Below are positions 23,145 through 30,506 of a stretch of DNA of 37,883 nucleotides, in pieces. How positions within the stretch are numbered: the first letter of the stretch is position 1; each line of letters begins with the position of its first letter. The notes below the pieces were generated by a model. It saw nothing but the letters and a program-made list of their open reading frames with translations. It was not told the origin of the DNA and searched no databases. Both the position numbers and the translations under genes were made by a program. The DNA comes from Nitrospirota bacterium (GTDB taxonomy: Bacteria > Nitrospirota > Thermodesulfovibrionia > UBA6902 > DSMQ01). The stretch covers positions 1-37,883 of the forward strand of contig JACRGX010000026.1 of the NCBI GenBank assembly GCA_016212185.1. The letters run 5' to 3'.

Positions 23145-25118
23145 TTGGCAAGACAAATTTATCTTGAAAACACTCCTCTTAAAGAGGCAATTGAGAGATG
23201 GAATAAAAAATTAACTGAAAGCGGCCTAGCAAAACCTTTTGACGGGGAGACCATTCAAGTAATAGATTCTCAGAGCAGAGTTACTGCCGGAGCGGTGTTT
23301 GCAAAGCTCTCATCTCCCTTTTATCATTCATCGGCAATGGATGGCTATGCAGTCAGGTTTGCCGAGACCTTCGGGGCTTCAGACAGAACGCCGAAACGGC
23401 TCAGTATTCCTGAGCAGGCTGTGCCTGTTAACACCGGAGAGCCGATGCCTGAAAGATTCAATGCGGTGATAATGATTGAAGATGTGAATGTAGTCAGGAG
23501 TCAGAATATAAATCCTCCCATCCCCCCTTTGTCAAAGGGGGGCATAGAATATATTGAAATCATTGAGGCGGTGGCTCCGTGGCAGCATGTCAGGACAATT
23601 GGGGAGGACATTGTGGTTACCGAGCTTATTCTCCCTGAGAACCACAGGATAAGGCCTGTGGATGTCGGCGCAATGCTTGCCGGAGGATTTACAGAGGTGA
23701 CTGTCAGGAGAAAACCAAAGGTTGCGATTATTCCCACAGGCAGTGAGATAGTAGAGCCGGGCGCTGAACTGAAAAAAGGAGATATTATTGAATTTAACTC
23801 AAGGATACTTTCAGGCATGGTATCTGAATGGGGCGGCGAGCCGGTACGGTTTAAACCTGTGCCTGATGATATTGAGAAACTTAAAAAAGCGCTGATTGCT
23901 GCCGTGGAAACTGCGGACATTGTGGTTATCAATGCCGGTTCCTCTGCAGGCGCAAGGGATTTTACTGCAGATGTGATAAGCGGTCTTGGCGAAATAATGC
24001 TTCACGGTATAAATATCAAGCCGGGGAAGCCTATGGTTTTAGGCTGGGTCAGAAATAAGCCTGTGCTTGGAATACCCGGCTATCCCGTATCTGCATATAT
24101 TACATTTGAATTATTCGCAAAACCAATACTTCATATATGGCAGGGACTTGAGCCTAAATACAAGGAGATGTTAACTGCGAAATTAAGCAGGCCTGTTGCA
24201 TCAGCGATAGGCAAGGAAGAATTCTTAAGGGTAAAAATCGGGAAGGTGGGGGAGAATATTGTGGCAAGCCCTGTGGGCAGGGGCGCAGGGGCGTTGATGA
24301 CCCTTGTAAGAGCTGACGGGTTTGTCAGGATTCCTGCAATGAGTGAAGGACTGGGCGCCGGCGCTGAGGTAACTGTTGAACTGCTCAGGCACATGGATGA
24401 AATTGAAAATACAATTATCTGCATTGGAAGCCACGACAACACCCTTGATGTTCTTGCTAATTTTTTAAAGAAGAAATATCCGCGCTACTCCATTTCATCC
24501 GCCCATGTCGGCTCTATGGGCGGCTTAACGGCATTAAAACGGGGGGAGGCGCATTTTGCAGGCACGCATCTTCTGGATGATGAGACCGGCGAATACAACA
24601 TCCCGTTCATCAAACGTATGTTTAAGGACCCGGATGAAATCATTCTTGTCAACCTTGTGTACAGACAGCAGGGGTTTTTTGTCCTGAGGGGAAATCCAAA
24701 GGGCATTAAAGGTTTTGAGGATCTGACAAGGGAAGATATCACCTTTATAAACAGACAGGCAGGGGCAGGGACAAGGCTCCTGACGGATAAATATTTAAAG
24801 GAGCTTAACATAGACGCCAAAAAGATAAAAGGGTATGAAAGGGAAGAGTACACGCATATGGCAGTCGCCTCTGCTGTTTTGACCGGTGTTGCAGACACAG
24901 GGCTTGGCATCGTTGCCGCTTCACGGGCATTAGGGCTTGATTTTATTCCTGTTGCAAAAGAGCGTTATGACCTCGCTGTCCCGAAAAAATTTTACGGAAC
25001 AGAAATACTTGACCGACTATTTGAAATAATAAGGACGGATAAAGAATTCAGGGACACGGTCATTAATCTTGGAGGTTACGACGTAAGCAGTATGGGAAAA
25101 ATTATTTATCCCGTTTAG
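23145..25118 (+). CDS. MoeA fused to a periplasmic-binding-protein-like domain
   Basis: The 657-residue fusion has a MoeA part (1-415: HSSAMDGYAVRFAETF, NTGEPMPERFNAVIMIEDV, IPTGSEIV, INAGSSAGARDFTADV, LHGINIKPGKPMVLG, GIPGYPVSAYI) and a C-terminal PBP-like domain (about 420-657: CIGSHDNTLDVLANFLKKKYP, GGLTALKRGEAHFAGTHLLD, NRQAGAGTRLLTDKY, ADTGLGIVAASRALGLDFIPV) related to the molybdate/substrate-binding family seen in such fusions. The start is TTG 23145 with GGAGG 7 bases upstream. A palindrome-derived INPPIPPLSKGGIEY segment interrupts the MoeA domain near residues 122-136. The PBP part probably senses or delivers the metal ligand. Confidence 0.92.
   Translation: MARQIYLENTPLKEAIERWNKKLTESGLAKPFDGETIQVIDSQSRVTAGAVFAKLSSPFYHSSAMDGYAVRFAETFGASDRTPKRLSIPEQAVPVNTGEPMPERFNAVIMIEDVNVVRSQNINPPIPPLSKGGIEYIEIIEAVAPWQHVRTIGEDIVVTELILPENHRIRPVDVGAMLAGGFTEVTVRRKPKVAIIPTGSEIVEPGAELKKGDIIEFNSRILSGMVSEWGGEPVRFKPVPDDIEKLKKALIAAVETADIVVINAGSSAGARDFTADVISGLGEIMLHGINIKPGKPMVLGWVRNKPVLGIPGYPVSAYITFELFAKPILHIWQGLEPKYKEMLTAKLSRPVASAIGKEEFLRVKIGKVGENIVASPVGRGAGALMTLVRADGFVRIPAMSEGLGAGAEVTVELLRHMDEIENTIICIGSHDNTLDVLANFLKKKYPRYSISSAHVGSMGGLTALKRGEAHFAGTHLLDDETGEYNIPFIKRMFKDPDEIILVNLVYRQQGFFVLRGNPKGIKGFEDLTREDITFINRQAGAGTRLLTDKYLKELNIDAKKIKGYEREEYTHMAVASAVLTGVADTGLGIVAASRALGLDFIPVAKERYDLAVPKKFYGTEILDRLFEIIRTDKEFRDTVINLGGYDVSSMGKIIYPV
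23522..23542 (+). repeat. CCCCCCTTT-GTC-AAAGGGGGG palindrome inside the MoeA fusion gene
   Basis: A perfect 9-bp inverted repeat with loop GTC, preceded by CCTCCCAT. A shorter-C relative with the same centre (CCCCCTCTTT-GAC-AAAGAGGGGG) acts as the terminator after recO at 37078-37110. Confidence 0.9.
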
Positions 25119-25147
25119 TTAAGTATAAACTTCTTTTTTTGTATGTT

Positions 25148-25230
25148 GTCATTCCCGCGAAAGCGGGAATCCAGTGATTTTTTTTAAAGACGCTGGATTC
25201 CGCATTCCCGAAACATCGGGACGGAATGAC
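25148..25230. repeat. Composite GTCATTCC hairpin element, possible terminator of the MoeA operon
   Basis: The outer arms are GTCATTCC (25148-25155) and GGAATGAC (25222-25229), the inner arms GGAATCCAG and CTGGATTCC (25166-25174 and 25193-25201), and a small hairpin ATTCCCGC-GAAA-GCGGGAAT sits at 25151-25170. Eight T at 25178-25185 follow the small hairpin, so it could stop transcription of the MoeA genes before the converging NlpC gene. It is a widespread kind of repeat; a relative lies at 29246. Confidence 0.75.
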
Positions 25231-25257
25231 AGATCAGAAAATGCCTTTTGCCCCATT

Positions 25258-26241
25258 TTAACGGGCGCTATCCTCTTCAGTCTCTGGATTGGAGTCAATT
25301 GCCTGAGGCTCAATAAGCCTTTTGGCGCCCAAAAACCGCTTAAAATAATAAGGCTCGTCAAGACTATTGATTTTAACCTTCTTATCCTTTGACGATGCGT
25401 GGATAAAAAGATTGTCTCCCATGTATATGCCGACGTGGGAAGGAAATTTGGCATAGGTCCTGAAAAATACAAGATCTCCGACAGTGAGATCACCTTTGTC
25501 AACCCTGTCTCCAATGTAAAATTGCTCCCTTGCCGTTCTGGGCAGAGGGACATTTAAAAAATCAAATACCTTTTGAACGAATGCCGAACAGTCAATGCCC
25601 ATAATGGATGTGCCGCCAAACCTATAAGGTATGTCCAGAAATTTTTTGGCAAAAAGTATCAGCCGTTCCTTTTTATCAAGAAATTCCAAATCTGTGCCGA
25701 TGTTTTCTGCATCTATCGCGTTGAAAACCCCGGTATCATTGAATATGCCGGAGTCCTGATTGGTTTCTACTTCCTGTGCGGCGAGGATCTCTGCAGGGGC
25801 ATCATCTTTTTTTACAGGGAGAAGCAGTTTCTGCCCTGCTTTAATGGCGGTTCTTTTAAGATTGTTCAGCCGTTTTATTTCTTTAACGGTTATATTGTAG
25901 TCCTGTGCAATTTCAATCAGGGTATCACCCTTTTTTACTATATATGTTTCAACGCCATCGCTGTCTAAAGACTTATTTTCTGTAACTGCCGGAGATTTTT
26001 CCAGCGAAGCAGTTTTGGATTTTTTGGGCGGTAAATGAATAATACTGCCTACTTTTAGATTATTGTTTTGAAGTCTGTTGATTTCTTTAATTTCATCTGC
26101 CGGGATTTTATATTTTTTTGAAATGTTGTAAAGGCTGTCGCCTTTTTTAATTTTGTAATTTTCGGCAAAACTGCTGCCTGTAAAAAACATCAAGAAAATC
26201 ACAAAGCTAATTCCAAAATAGTTAATAAAAGTTTTTAACAT
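25258..26241 (-). CDS. Secreted NlpC/P60 peptidoglycan hydrolase with two LysM domains
   Basis: The 327-residue protein has a signal peptide (about 1-26, ending SSFA), LysM 1 (29-71, YKIKKGDSLYNISKKYKIP), LysM 2 (99-142, TYIVKKGDTLIEIAQDYNI) and an NlpC/P60 domain (about 195-315) with the catalytic Cys218 in GIDCSAF, His269 in PSHVGIY and His281 in FIHASS. It cuts peptide cross-links of the wall in the periplasm. It overlaps scpB by 7 bases, so they form one transcript. The last residues EEDSAR come from a segment resembling the end of the RelE gene. Confidence 0.94.
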   Translation of the reverse strand: MLKTFINYFGISFVIFLMFFTGSSFAENYKIKKGDSLYNISKKYKIPADEIKEINRLQNNNLKVGSIIHLPPKKSKTASLEKSPAVTENKSLDSDGVETYIVKKGDTLIEIAQDYNITVKEIKRLNNLKRTAIKAGQKLLLPVKKDDAPAEILAAQEVETNQDSGIFNDTGVFNAIDAENIGTDLEFLDKKERLILFAKKFLDIPYRFGGTSIMGIDCSAFVQKVFDFLNVPLPRTAREQFYIGDRVDKGDLTVGDLVFFRTYAKFPSHVGIYMGDNLFIHASSKDKKVKINSLDEPYYFKRFLGAKRLIEPQAIDSNPETEEDSAR

Positions 26242-26852
26242 GCTGCAGTCCCTTCTTTTAAAAAGTGCTCCTCTAAATTCTGCTTTTCAGCCTGAGGCTC
26301 CGCAGGCATGATTTCTTCATGAAGCGGAAGTTCCGCATCCTGAAATTCCTTTAATGTCGGAAGCTCTGTTAAGCCCTTCAGTCCGAAATACTGGAGGAAT
26401 TCCGTTGTTGTACCGTACATTAAAGGTCTGCCCGGCACTTCCTTCCTGCCGAGAATTTTTATGAGCCGTCTTTCAAGCAGGGTTTTTACAACCCCGTCTG
26501 AATTTACGCCTCTGATTGCTTCAATCTCAGCCTTGATTATGGGCTGTTTATAAGCAATGATGGACAACGTCTCAAGAGACGGCTGTGACAGCCTTGCAGG
26601 CACCGATGTGCTCAGAAACTTTTTTACCCACGGAGCACAGCCGGGATTTGTGACCATCTGAAATCCGCCTGCCACCTCTGCAATTAAAAGCCCGGTGTTT
26701 TTTATCTGATACTCATTAATAAGCTCCCTGAGATGCCCCTCAATCACGGCTTTGTCTGTCTCAAGAATATTTTTAAAAGCATCTAATGTAACAGAGTCGC
26801 CGGAGATGAAGAGGAGAGCTTCAAGGGTTGATTTTAGTTCTCTGTCTCCCAT
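26235..26852 (-). CDS. scpB: Segregation and condensation protein B
   Basis: ScpB is a kleisin-bound subunit of the SMC complex. The winged-helix protein begins MGDRELKSTLEALLFISGDSV and contains ARLSQPSLETLSIIAYKQPIIKAEIEAIRGVNSDGVVKTLLER and GRKEVPGRPLMYGTT, all family motifs. ATG 26852 gives 205 residues, the normal size; an in-frame ATG at 26942 would add 30 residues unlike ScpB, without a better ribosome-binding site. scpA, its usual partner, is not in the window. Confidence 0.93.
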   Translation of the reverse strand: MGDRELKSTLEALLFISGDSVTLDAFKNILETDKAVIEGHLRELINEYQIKNTGLLIAEVAGGFQMVTNPGCAPWVKKFLSTSVPARLSQPSLETLSIIAYKQPIIKAEIEAIRGVNSDGVVKTLLERRLIKILGRKEVPGRPLMYGTTTEFLQYFGLKGLTELPTLKEFQDAELPLHEEIMPAEPQAEKQNLEEHFLKEGTAAC

Positions 26853-27009
26853 AAGTTTTACTTGCAAATGCCGGCAGTAAACCGGCAATCCGCTTATGTT
26901 TTCCCTCCGTATAAAACCCGGAAGTTTCAGAAATCGTATCAAAATTTTAAGAAAAAGGCAACAAAAATTTGCCCTGACGTGTTAAGAAATCTTACAGGCG
27001 GTTAAGCGA

Positions 27010-27744
27010 TTATGAGAATCTCTTGCTGATGCTTCCGAGCGGATGCTCTTTCAGCACGTCTGAATCCCTGCCGTTTTTCAATAGCTCAAACATCCTGCGG
27101 AGCGATTCCTGCCGAAAGTCATAAATGTCAACAACAGGAATTTCGTAGGGGAGGCGTTTATTAATAAAATTGGATACGGGACGGTAATTTGGGAGTCCGG
27201 ATAAAAGAAGAAACCCTTTGAATATTCTCTTATTGGTTTTAAATGAAAAAATCAGGCTCTCGAGCGTGTCTTCAAGAACTACATCGTTTTTCTTTTGCAT
27301 TATTTTGTCAAGGCCCTTCAGTATTTTGCTGTATTTTTTGTTGACAATGCTGTCTGCCTTGACCTCTATGATAGAATGCTTGAACGGCTGTCTTGGACCT
27401 TTAAGGTTGTGGACCACGGTGTCTGCGCACAGGTGAGTAAGATAGCCGTAGGCAAAGGCCTTTTGCCTGTCTGTTTTTGAAATCTCAAGAAGCTTCCATG
27501 CAATGTCCCAGCTATGGGAATTTTTTTCAAAACCCTGAAATTTTCTGCCGAGAATTATATCGGCGCTTAAGTTTCCATACAAAAAATCATTTTTAAATTT
27601 CTTTATTACGCCGTAAATAACAGGCGGGATAGCAGCAGCGCCAAAGTCTATTATCTGGTTGCCGAGATAAACATGAGTAAGAGGACCCCATGCATGGACA
27701 ATGGACGGGAGAAAAAGAAATGATAATAGGCAGACTATAAACAT
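27010..27744 (-). CDS. Zinc-dependent phospholipase C-like secreted protein
   Basis: After a signal peptide (MFIVCLLSFLFLPSIVHA) the mature protein would start WGPLTHVYLG. An N-terminal Trp followed by a His ligand is how zinc phospholipase C enzymes coordinate zinc. Further likely ligands are in SHSWD and YLTHLCADTVVHNLKG. I chose ATG 27744 (244 residues) because the signal peptide begins there; an upstream ATG at 27816 adds 24 unlikely residues. Homologues in environmental bacteria are uncharacterised. The substrate (phospholipid or other phosphodiester) is unknown. It follows pth closely. Confidence 0.8.
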   Translation of the reverse strand: MFIVCLLSFLFLPSIVHAWGPLTHVYLGNQIIDFGAAAIPPVIYGVIKKFKNDFLYGNLSADIILGRKFQGFEKNSHSWDIAWKLLEISKTDRQKAFAYGYLTHLCADTVVHNLKGPRQPFKHSIIEVKADSIVNKKYSKILKGLDKIMQKKNDVVLEDTLESLIFSFKTNKRIFKGFLLLSGLPNYRPVSNFINKRLPYEIPVVDIYDFRQESLRRMFELLKNGRDSDVLKEHPLGSISKRFS

Positions 27745-27822
27745 GTTAAAATATTTTACGATATTTAAATTACAAATGTCTATAAGTAAATTATTTCTCA
27801 GAGGCGGGCATGGCAATTGCCA

Positions 27823-28386
27823 TTATAGATGTTGTTCTTTGTGAAACTTATTTTGGGCATAAGAAATACCCTTATCAATAATTGCCTCTACCGCATCAAC
27901 TGCCCTGTCTATTGTTTTTTTAACAAGCGGGGATTCCTGCTTGCTGAAATTCTTCAGCACATACTCTTCAGGACTGATGGATTCAGGCCTGCCGATTCCT
28001 ATTTTCAGCCGTATAAAGTTTTCTGCTGTGCTTTCTATAATTGATTCAATGCCTCTGTGCCCGGCTGATGAACCATTTTCCCTGATTTTGAGCCGGCCTG
28101 CATTTATATCAAGGTCGTCGTGAAGTACAACGATGTTTTCAATGCGCATGAATTTTTTAAGGAGGGAGGCAACTGCAGCTCCGCTTTTGTTCATGAACGT
28201 AATCGGCTTGGCAAGGATTACGTCTTTGCCGGCAATTGTGCCTTTGCCGTAAATGCAGTTTTTTGTTTCCCGGTCTAACGGGATGGAAAATTTGACGGCA
28301 AGGGCGTCAATGACCATATAGCCAAGGTTATGCCTTGTTTTTGAATAAGCCCTGCCGGGATTCCCGAGACCAACTATAAGCCACAT
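27823..28386 (-). CDS. pth: Peptidyl-tRNA hydrolase
   Basis: Pth releases tRNA from peptidyl-tRNA that dropped off the ribosome. The 187-residue protein shows IVGLGNPGRAYSKTRHNLGY with catalytic His19, KPITFMNKSG (Asn66) and VLHDDLDI (Asp93). The loop that holds Asn114 in E. coli reads SSAGHRGIESI here, with Arg at that place, a variant seen in some other lineages as I recall. It lies behind rplY in the common rplY-pth order, but 127 bases of repeats and a long hairpin separate the two. Confidence 0.96.
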   Translation of the reverse strand: MWLIVGLGNPGRAYSKTRHNLGYMVIDALAVKFSIPLDRETKNCIYGKGTIAGKDVILAKPITFMNKSGAAVASLLKKFMRIENIVVLHDDLDINAGRLKIRENGSSAGHRGIESIIESTAENFIRLKIGIGRPESISPEEYVLKNFSKQESPLVKKTIDRAVDAVEAIIDKGISYAQNKFHKEQHL

Positions 28387-28393
28387 TTTTATT

Positions 28394-28426
28394 AGTGAAC
28401 AGTGAATAGTAAACAGTGAACGGTTT
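28394..28426. repeat. AGTGAACAGTGAATAGTAAACAG array between pth and rplY
   Basis: This is the reverse complement of the GTTCACT family found in nnr: AGTGAACAGTGAATAGTAAACAGTGAAC. It forms part of the 5' region of pth on the minus strand. Confidence 0.88.
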
Positions 28427-28472
28427 ATGGTAAATAGCAGTCAGGGGTTATCCCCTGACTGCTATTTACCAT
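28427..28472. repeat. Perfect 21-bp inverted repeat between rplY and pth
   Basis: The arm 28427-28447 (ATGGTAAATAGCAGTCAGGGG) and its exact complement 28452-28472 face each other around TTAT. There is no T run after it on either strand, so it is not a standard terminator. In the rplY-pth transcript it would form a long RNA helix. Confidence 0.95.
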
Positions 28473-28513
28473 CTTACATCCTGCATCCACCTCTGGCGGA
28501 CAAGTCATGGATC

Positions 28514-29224
28514 TTATTTTTCTTTTTGTGTTTTCTGTTCTTTTTGGGGTTTTGCTTCCTCTTCAGCCGCCTCTTCTTTTGTCTTAGTCTTTTTTATCAA
28601 TTCGGGCTCGGCAGGCGCTCCCTCAACAGGCGCTGCCACTGCAACAGGCGCAACCTCTTCTACCGCAGGGGCGCTTACGGTTACGATAACCGCATGGTAG
28701 TCAGACAGTATTTTTATCCCTTCCTGAACTGCAATGTCGCTTACATGAAGGGAATGGCCAATTTCCAATGCCGATGCATCAATTTCAATCTTGTCAGGGA
28801 AGCTTGTAGGCAGGCATTCTATCGGAATCTCTCTCAGGATTTGCTGCATTATACCGCCTTTTTTAATTCCTACAGGCTCTTTTGTGATAATAACCGGGAT
28901 TGTTATCTTGATTTTCTTTTCCATGGAAATTTCCATGAAGTCAACATGCAGCAGTTCATTTCTTATAGGATCCACATGGTAATCCTTAATTAAAGATAAA
29001 TGTTCTGTTGTGCCGCCGTTGTTTTTTAATTCCATTGTAATCAGGGTGCGTTCTGCAGTGCCTGAAGACATCAATTTTGCAATCTCTTTGCGGTTGAGTT
29101 TTATAGGCGTTGAACCGCTTCCTATATAAAGCACCGCCGGGAGCAGGCCCTGTCTCCTGAGGCTTCTCGCTGCGCCTTTGCCTGTCTCTATTCTTTTCTC
29201 TGCTTTAAGTGTGATTTTTTCCAT
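28514..29224 (-). CDS. rplY: 50S ribosomal protein L25/general stress protein Ctc
   Basis: The protein of 236 residues is the long, two-domain L25 (CTC type) that binds 5S rRNA. It has KITLKAEKRIETGKGAARSLRRQGLLPAVLYIG at the start, then DYHVDPIRNELLHVDFMEI and the C-terminal beta domain up to about residue 185. The last 50 residues are a low-complexity tail rich in Ala, Glu, Pro and Lys. GGAGG lies 8 bases before ATG 29224. It sits between prs and pth, the common order prs-rplY-pth. Confidence 0.95.
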   Translation of the reverse strand: MEKITLKAEKRIETGKGAARSLRRQGLLPAVLYIGSGSTPIKLNRKEIAKLMSSGTAERTLITMELKNNGGTTEHLSLIKDYHVDPIRNELLHVDFMEISMEKKIKITIPVIITKEPVGIKKGGIMQQILREIPIECLPTSFPDKIEIDASALEIGHSLHVSDIAVQEGIKILSDYHAVIVTVSAPAVEEVAPVAVAAPVEGAPAEPELIKKTKTKEEAAEEEAKPQKEQKTQKEK

Positions 29225-29245
29225 AGTTAAAACCTCCGTGTGCCT

Positions 29246-29272
29246 GTCATTCCTGTGGAAACAGGAATCCAG
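29246..29272. repeat. GTCATTCCTGT hairpin between prs and rplY
   Basis: ATTCCTGT-GGAA-ACAGGAAT (29249-29268) is preceded by GTC and followed by CCAG, the same build as the element at 25148. Confidence 0.8.
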
Positions 29273-29281
29273 ATTTTATTT

Positions 29282-30223
29282 TTATGTAAAGAGTGAGCTG
29301 ACAGAAGTCTCCTCGTGGATTCTTTTAATGGCCTCCCCTAAAAGAGGAGAGACTGAAAGAACTGTCAGCTTCTTGCACTTCTTTTGTTTGTTTAGTGTGT
29401 TAATTGTATTGGTTACAATGACTTCTTCAAGCGCTGAATTATTAATTCTCTCAATCGCAGGGTCTGAGAGCACGGCATGGGTGCATGCCGCAATTATGCG
29501 TTTTGCGCCTTTCCCTTTAATTGCAGACACTGCCTGCGTAATGGTGCCTGCGGTATCTATCATATCGTCAAGGAGAATTGCGTTTTTCCCTTTGACATCT
29601 CCAATGACATTCATAACTTCTGATATGTTTGCCCGTTCCCGACGTTTATCTATAATGGCAAGAGACGCCCCAAGCCTTTTGGCAAAGGCCCTTGCTCTTT
29701 CAACGCCGCCTGCATCAGGAGAGACGATGACTGTCTTATTGGCATATTTTTCCCCGATATAATCGCTGATGACAGGAGCGGCATAGAGATGATCCACCGG
29801 GATGTCAAAAAACCCCTGAATTTGTCCCACATGCAGGTCTATGGTAAGCACCCTGTCTGCCCCGGCAGACGTTATTAAGTCAGCTACCAGTTTTGCTGAA
29901 ATAGGCACCCTCGGCAGCACCTTTCTGTCCTGGCGTGCATAACCATAATAGGGTATAACAACTGTAATTCTTCTTGCGGACGCCCGTTTTAGAGCATCCA
30001 TCATTAAAAGCAGTTCCATAAGGTTGTGGTTTACGGGGTTGCATGTAGGCTGAAGCAGAAAGACGTCTGCGCCCCTTACATTTTCATTTATCTGAACCTG
30101 TATTTCACCATCGGCAAACGCAGATACCGCAGCATCACCAAGCGGAATATCGAGGTAATCAGCTATTTCTTCTGCTAACGGTTTATTAGCCGTGCCTGAA
30201 AATAATTTAATGCCCTCTGGCAT
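29282..30223 (-). CDS. prs: Ribose-phosphate pyrophosphokinase
   Basis: Prs makes PRPP from ribose 5-phosphate and ATP for nucleotide, His and Trp synthesis. The 313-residue protein shows [15 protein letters not shown], the PRPP synthase signature [20 protein letters not shown], the flexible loop [20 protein letters not shown], the ADP/phosphate loop and the PRPP-binding [16 protein letters not shown] precedes ATG 30223. It lies downstream of tRNA-Gln and ispE in the same direction; ispE-prs linkage is common in bacteria. Confidence 0.97.
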   Translation of the reverse strand: MPEGIKLFSGTANKPLAEEIADYLDIPLGDAAVSAFADGEIQVQINENVRGADVFLLQPTCNPVNHNLMELLLMMDALKRASARRITVVIPYYGYARQDRKVLPRVPISAKLVADLITSAGADRVLTIDLHVGQIQGFFDIPVDHLYAAPVISDYIGEKYANKTVIVSPDAGGVERARAFAKRLGASLAIIDKRRERANISEVMNVIGDVKGKNAILLDDMIDTAGTITQAVSAIKGKGAKRIIAACTHAVLSDPAIERINNSALEEVIVTNTINTLNKQKKCKKLTVLSVSPLLGEAIKRIHEETSVSSLFT

Positions 30224-30239
30224 GTTGCCTCCTTAAAAA

Positions 30240-30360
30240 AAGTTAAGAGTTAAAAATTAAAAGTTAAAGGAACTTATTAAAACCATACTTTTTAACTTAT
30301 AACTCTAAACTTTGAACCTGTCTGCCGGTAGGCTCTGAATTTTGCAAAGCAAAATTCAGC
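30240..30360. repeat. GTTAAGAGTTAAAAATTAAAAG words and an 11-bp palindrome behind tRNA-Gln
   Basis: AGTTAAGAG/AGTTAAAG words (30241-30270) face TTTAACTTATAACTCTAAAC (30290-30310). CTGAATTTTGC-AAA-GCAAAATTCAG (30335-30359) lies directly behind the tRNA and could help processing of its 3' end. There is no T run after it. Confidence 0.75.
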
Positions 30361-30363
30361 ATA

Positions 30364-30435
30364 CTGGGGCGGGAGGATTCGAACCTCCAGATGGGAGATC
30401 CAAAGTCTCCTGACTTGCCGTTTGTCGACGCCCCA
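30364..30435 (-). tRNA. tRNA-Gln(UUG)
   Basis: On the minus strand the cloverleaf is complete. The acceptor stem is TGGGGCG/CGCCCCA (30435-30429 with 30371-30365); the anticodon arm is GGAGA-CTTTGGA-TCTCC, with anticodon TTG; the T arm is CTGGAGG-TTCGAAT-CCTCC. The discriminator base is G (30364). The 3' CCA is not encoded (TAT follows), so it must be added by a nucleotidyltransferase. The starting U1-A72 pair is typical of tRNA-Gln. Confidence 0.96.
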
Positions 30436-30440
30436 AACAA

Positions 30441-30506
30441 AGCAGTTAAGAGTTTAGAGTTATGAGTTAAGAGTTTATTAAAACATAAAATTTTCACTTT
30501 TCACTC
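30441..30506. repeat. AGTTAAGAGTTTAGAGTTATGAG array between ispE and tRNA-Gln
   Basis: The words AGTTAAGAG, TTTAGAG and TTATGAG are repeated (30443-30475), then CACTTTTCACTCTTAAC on the other side (30494-30510). The unit continues across the ispE stop codon. Confidence 0.8.

Noticed and set aside
28427-28472. Hairpin between rplY and pth as an intrinsic terminator
   Set aside because: No U run follows the stem on either strand, and rplY-pth are usually co-transcribed.
30297-30497. 66-residue minus-strand frame across tRNA-Gln
   Set aside because: It lies over the tRNA and its flanking repeats; no ribosome-binding site.
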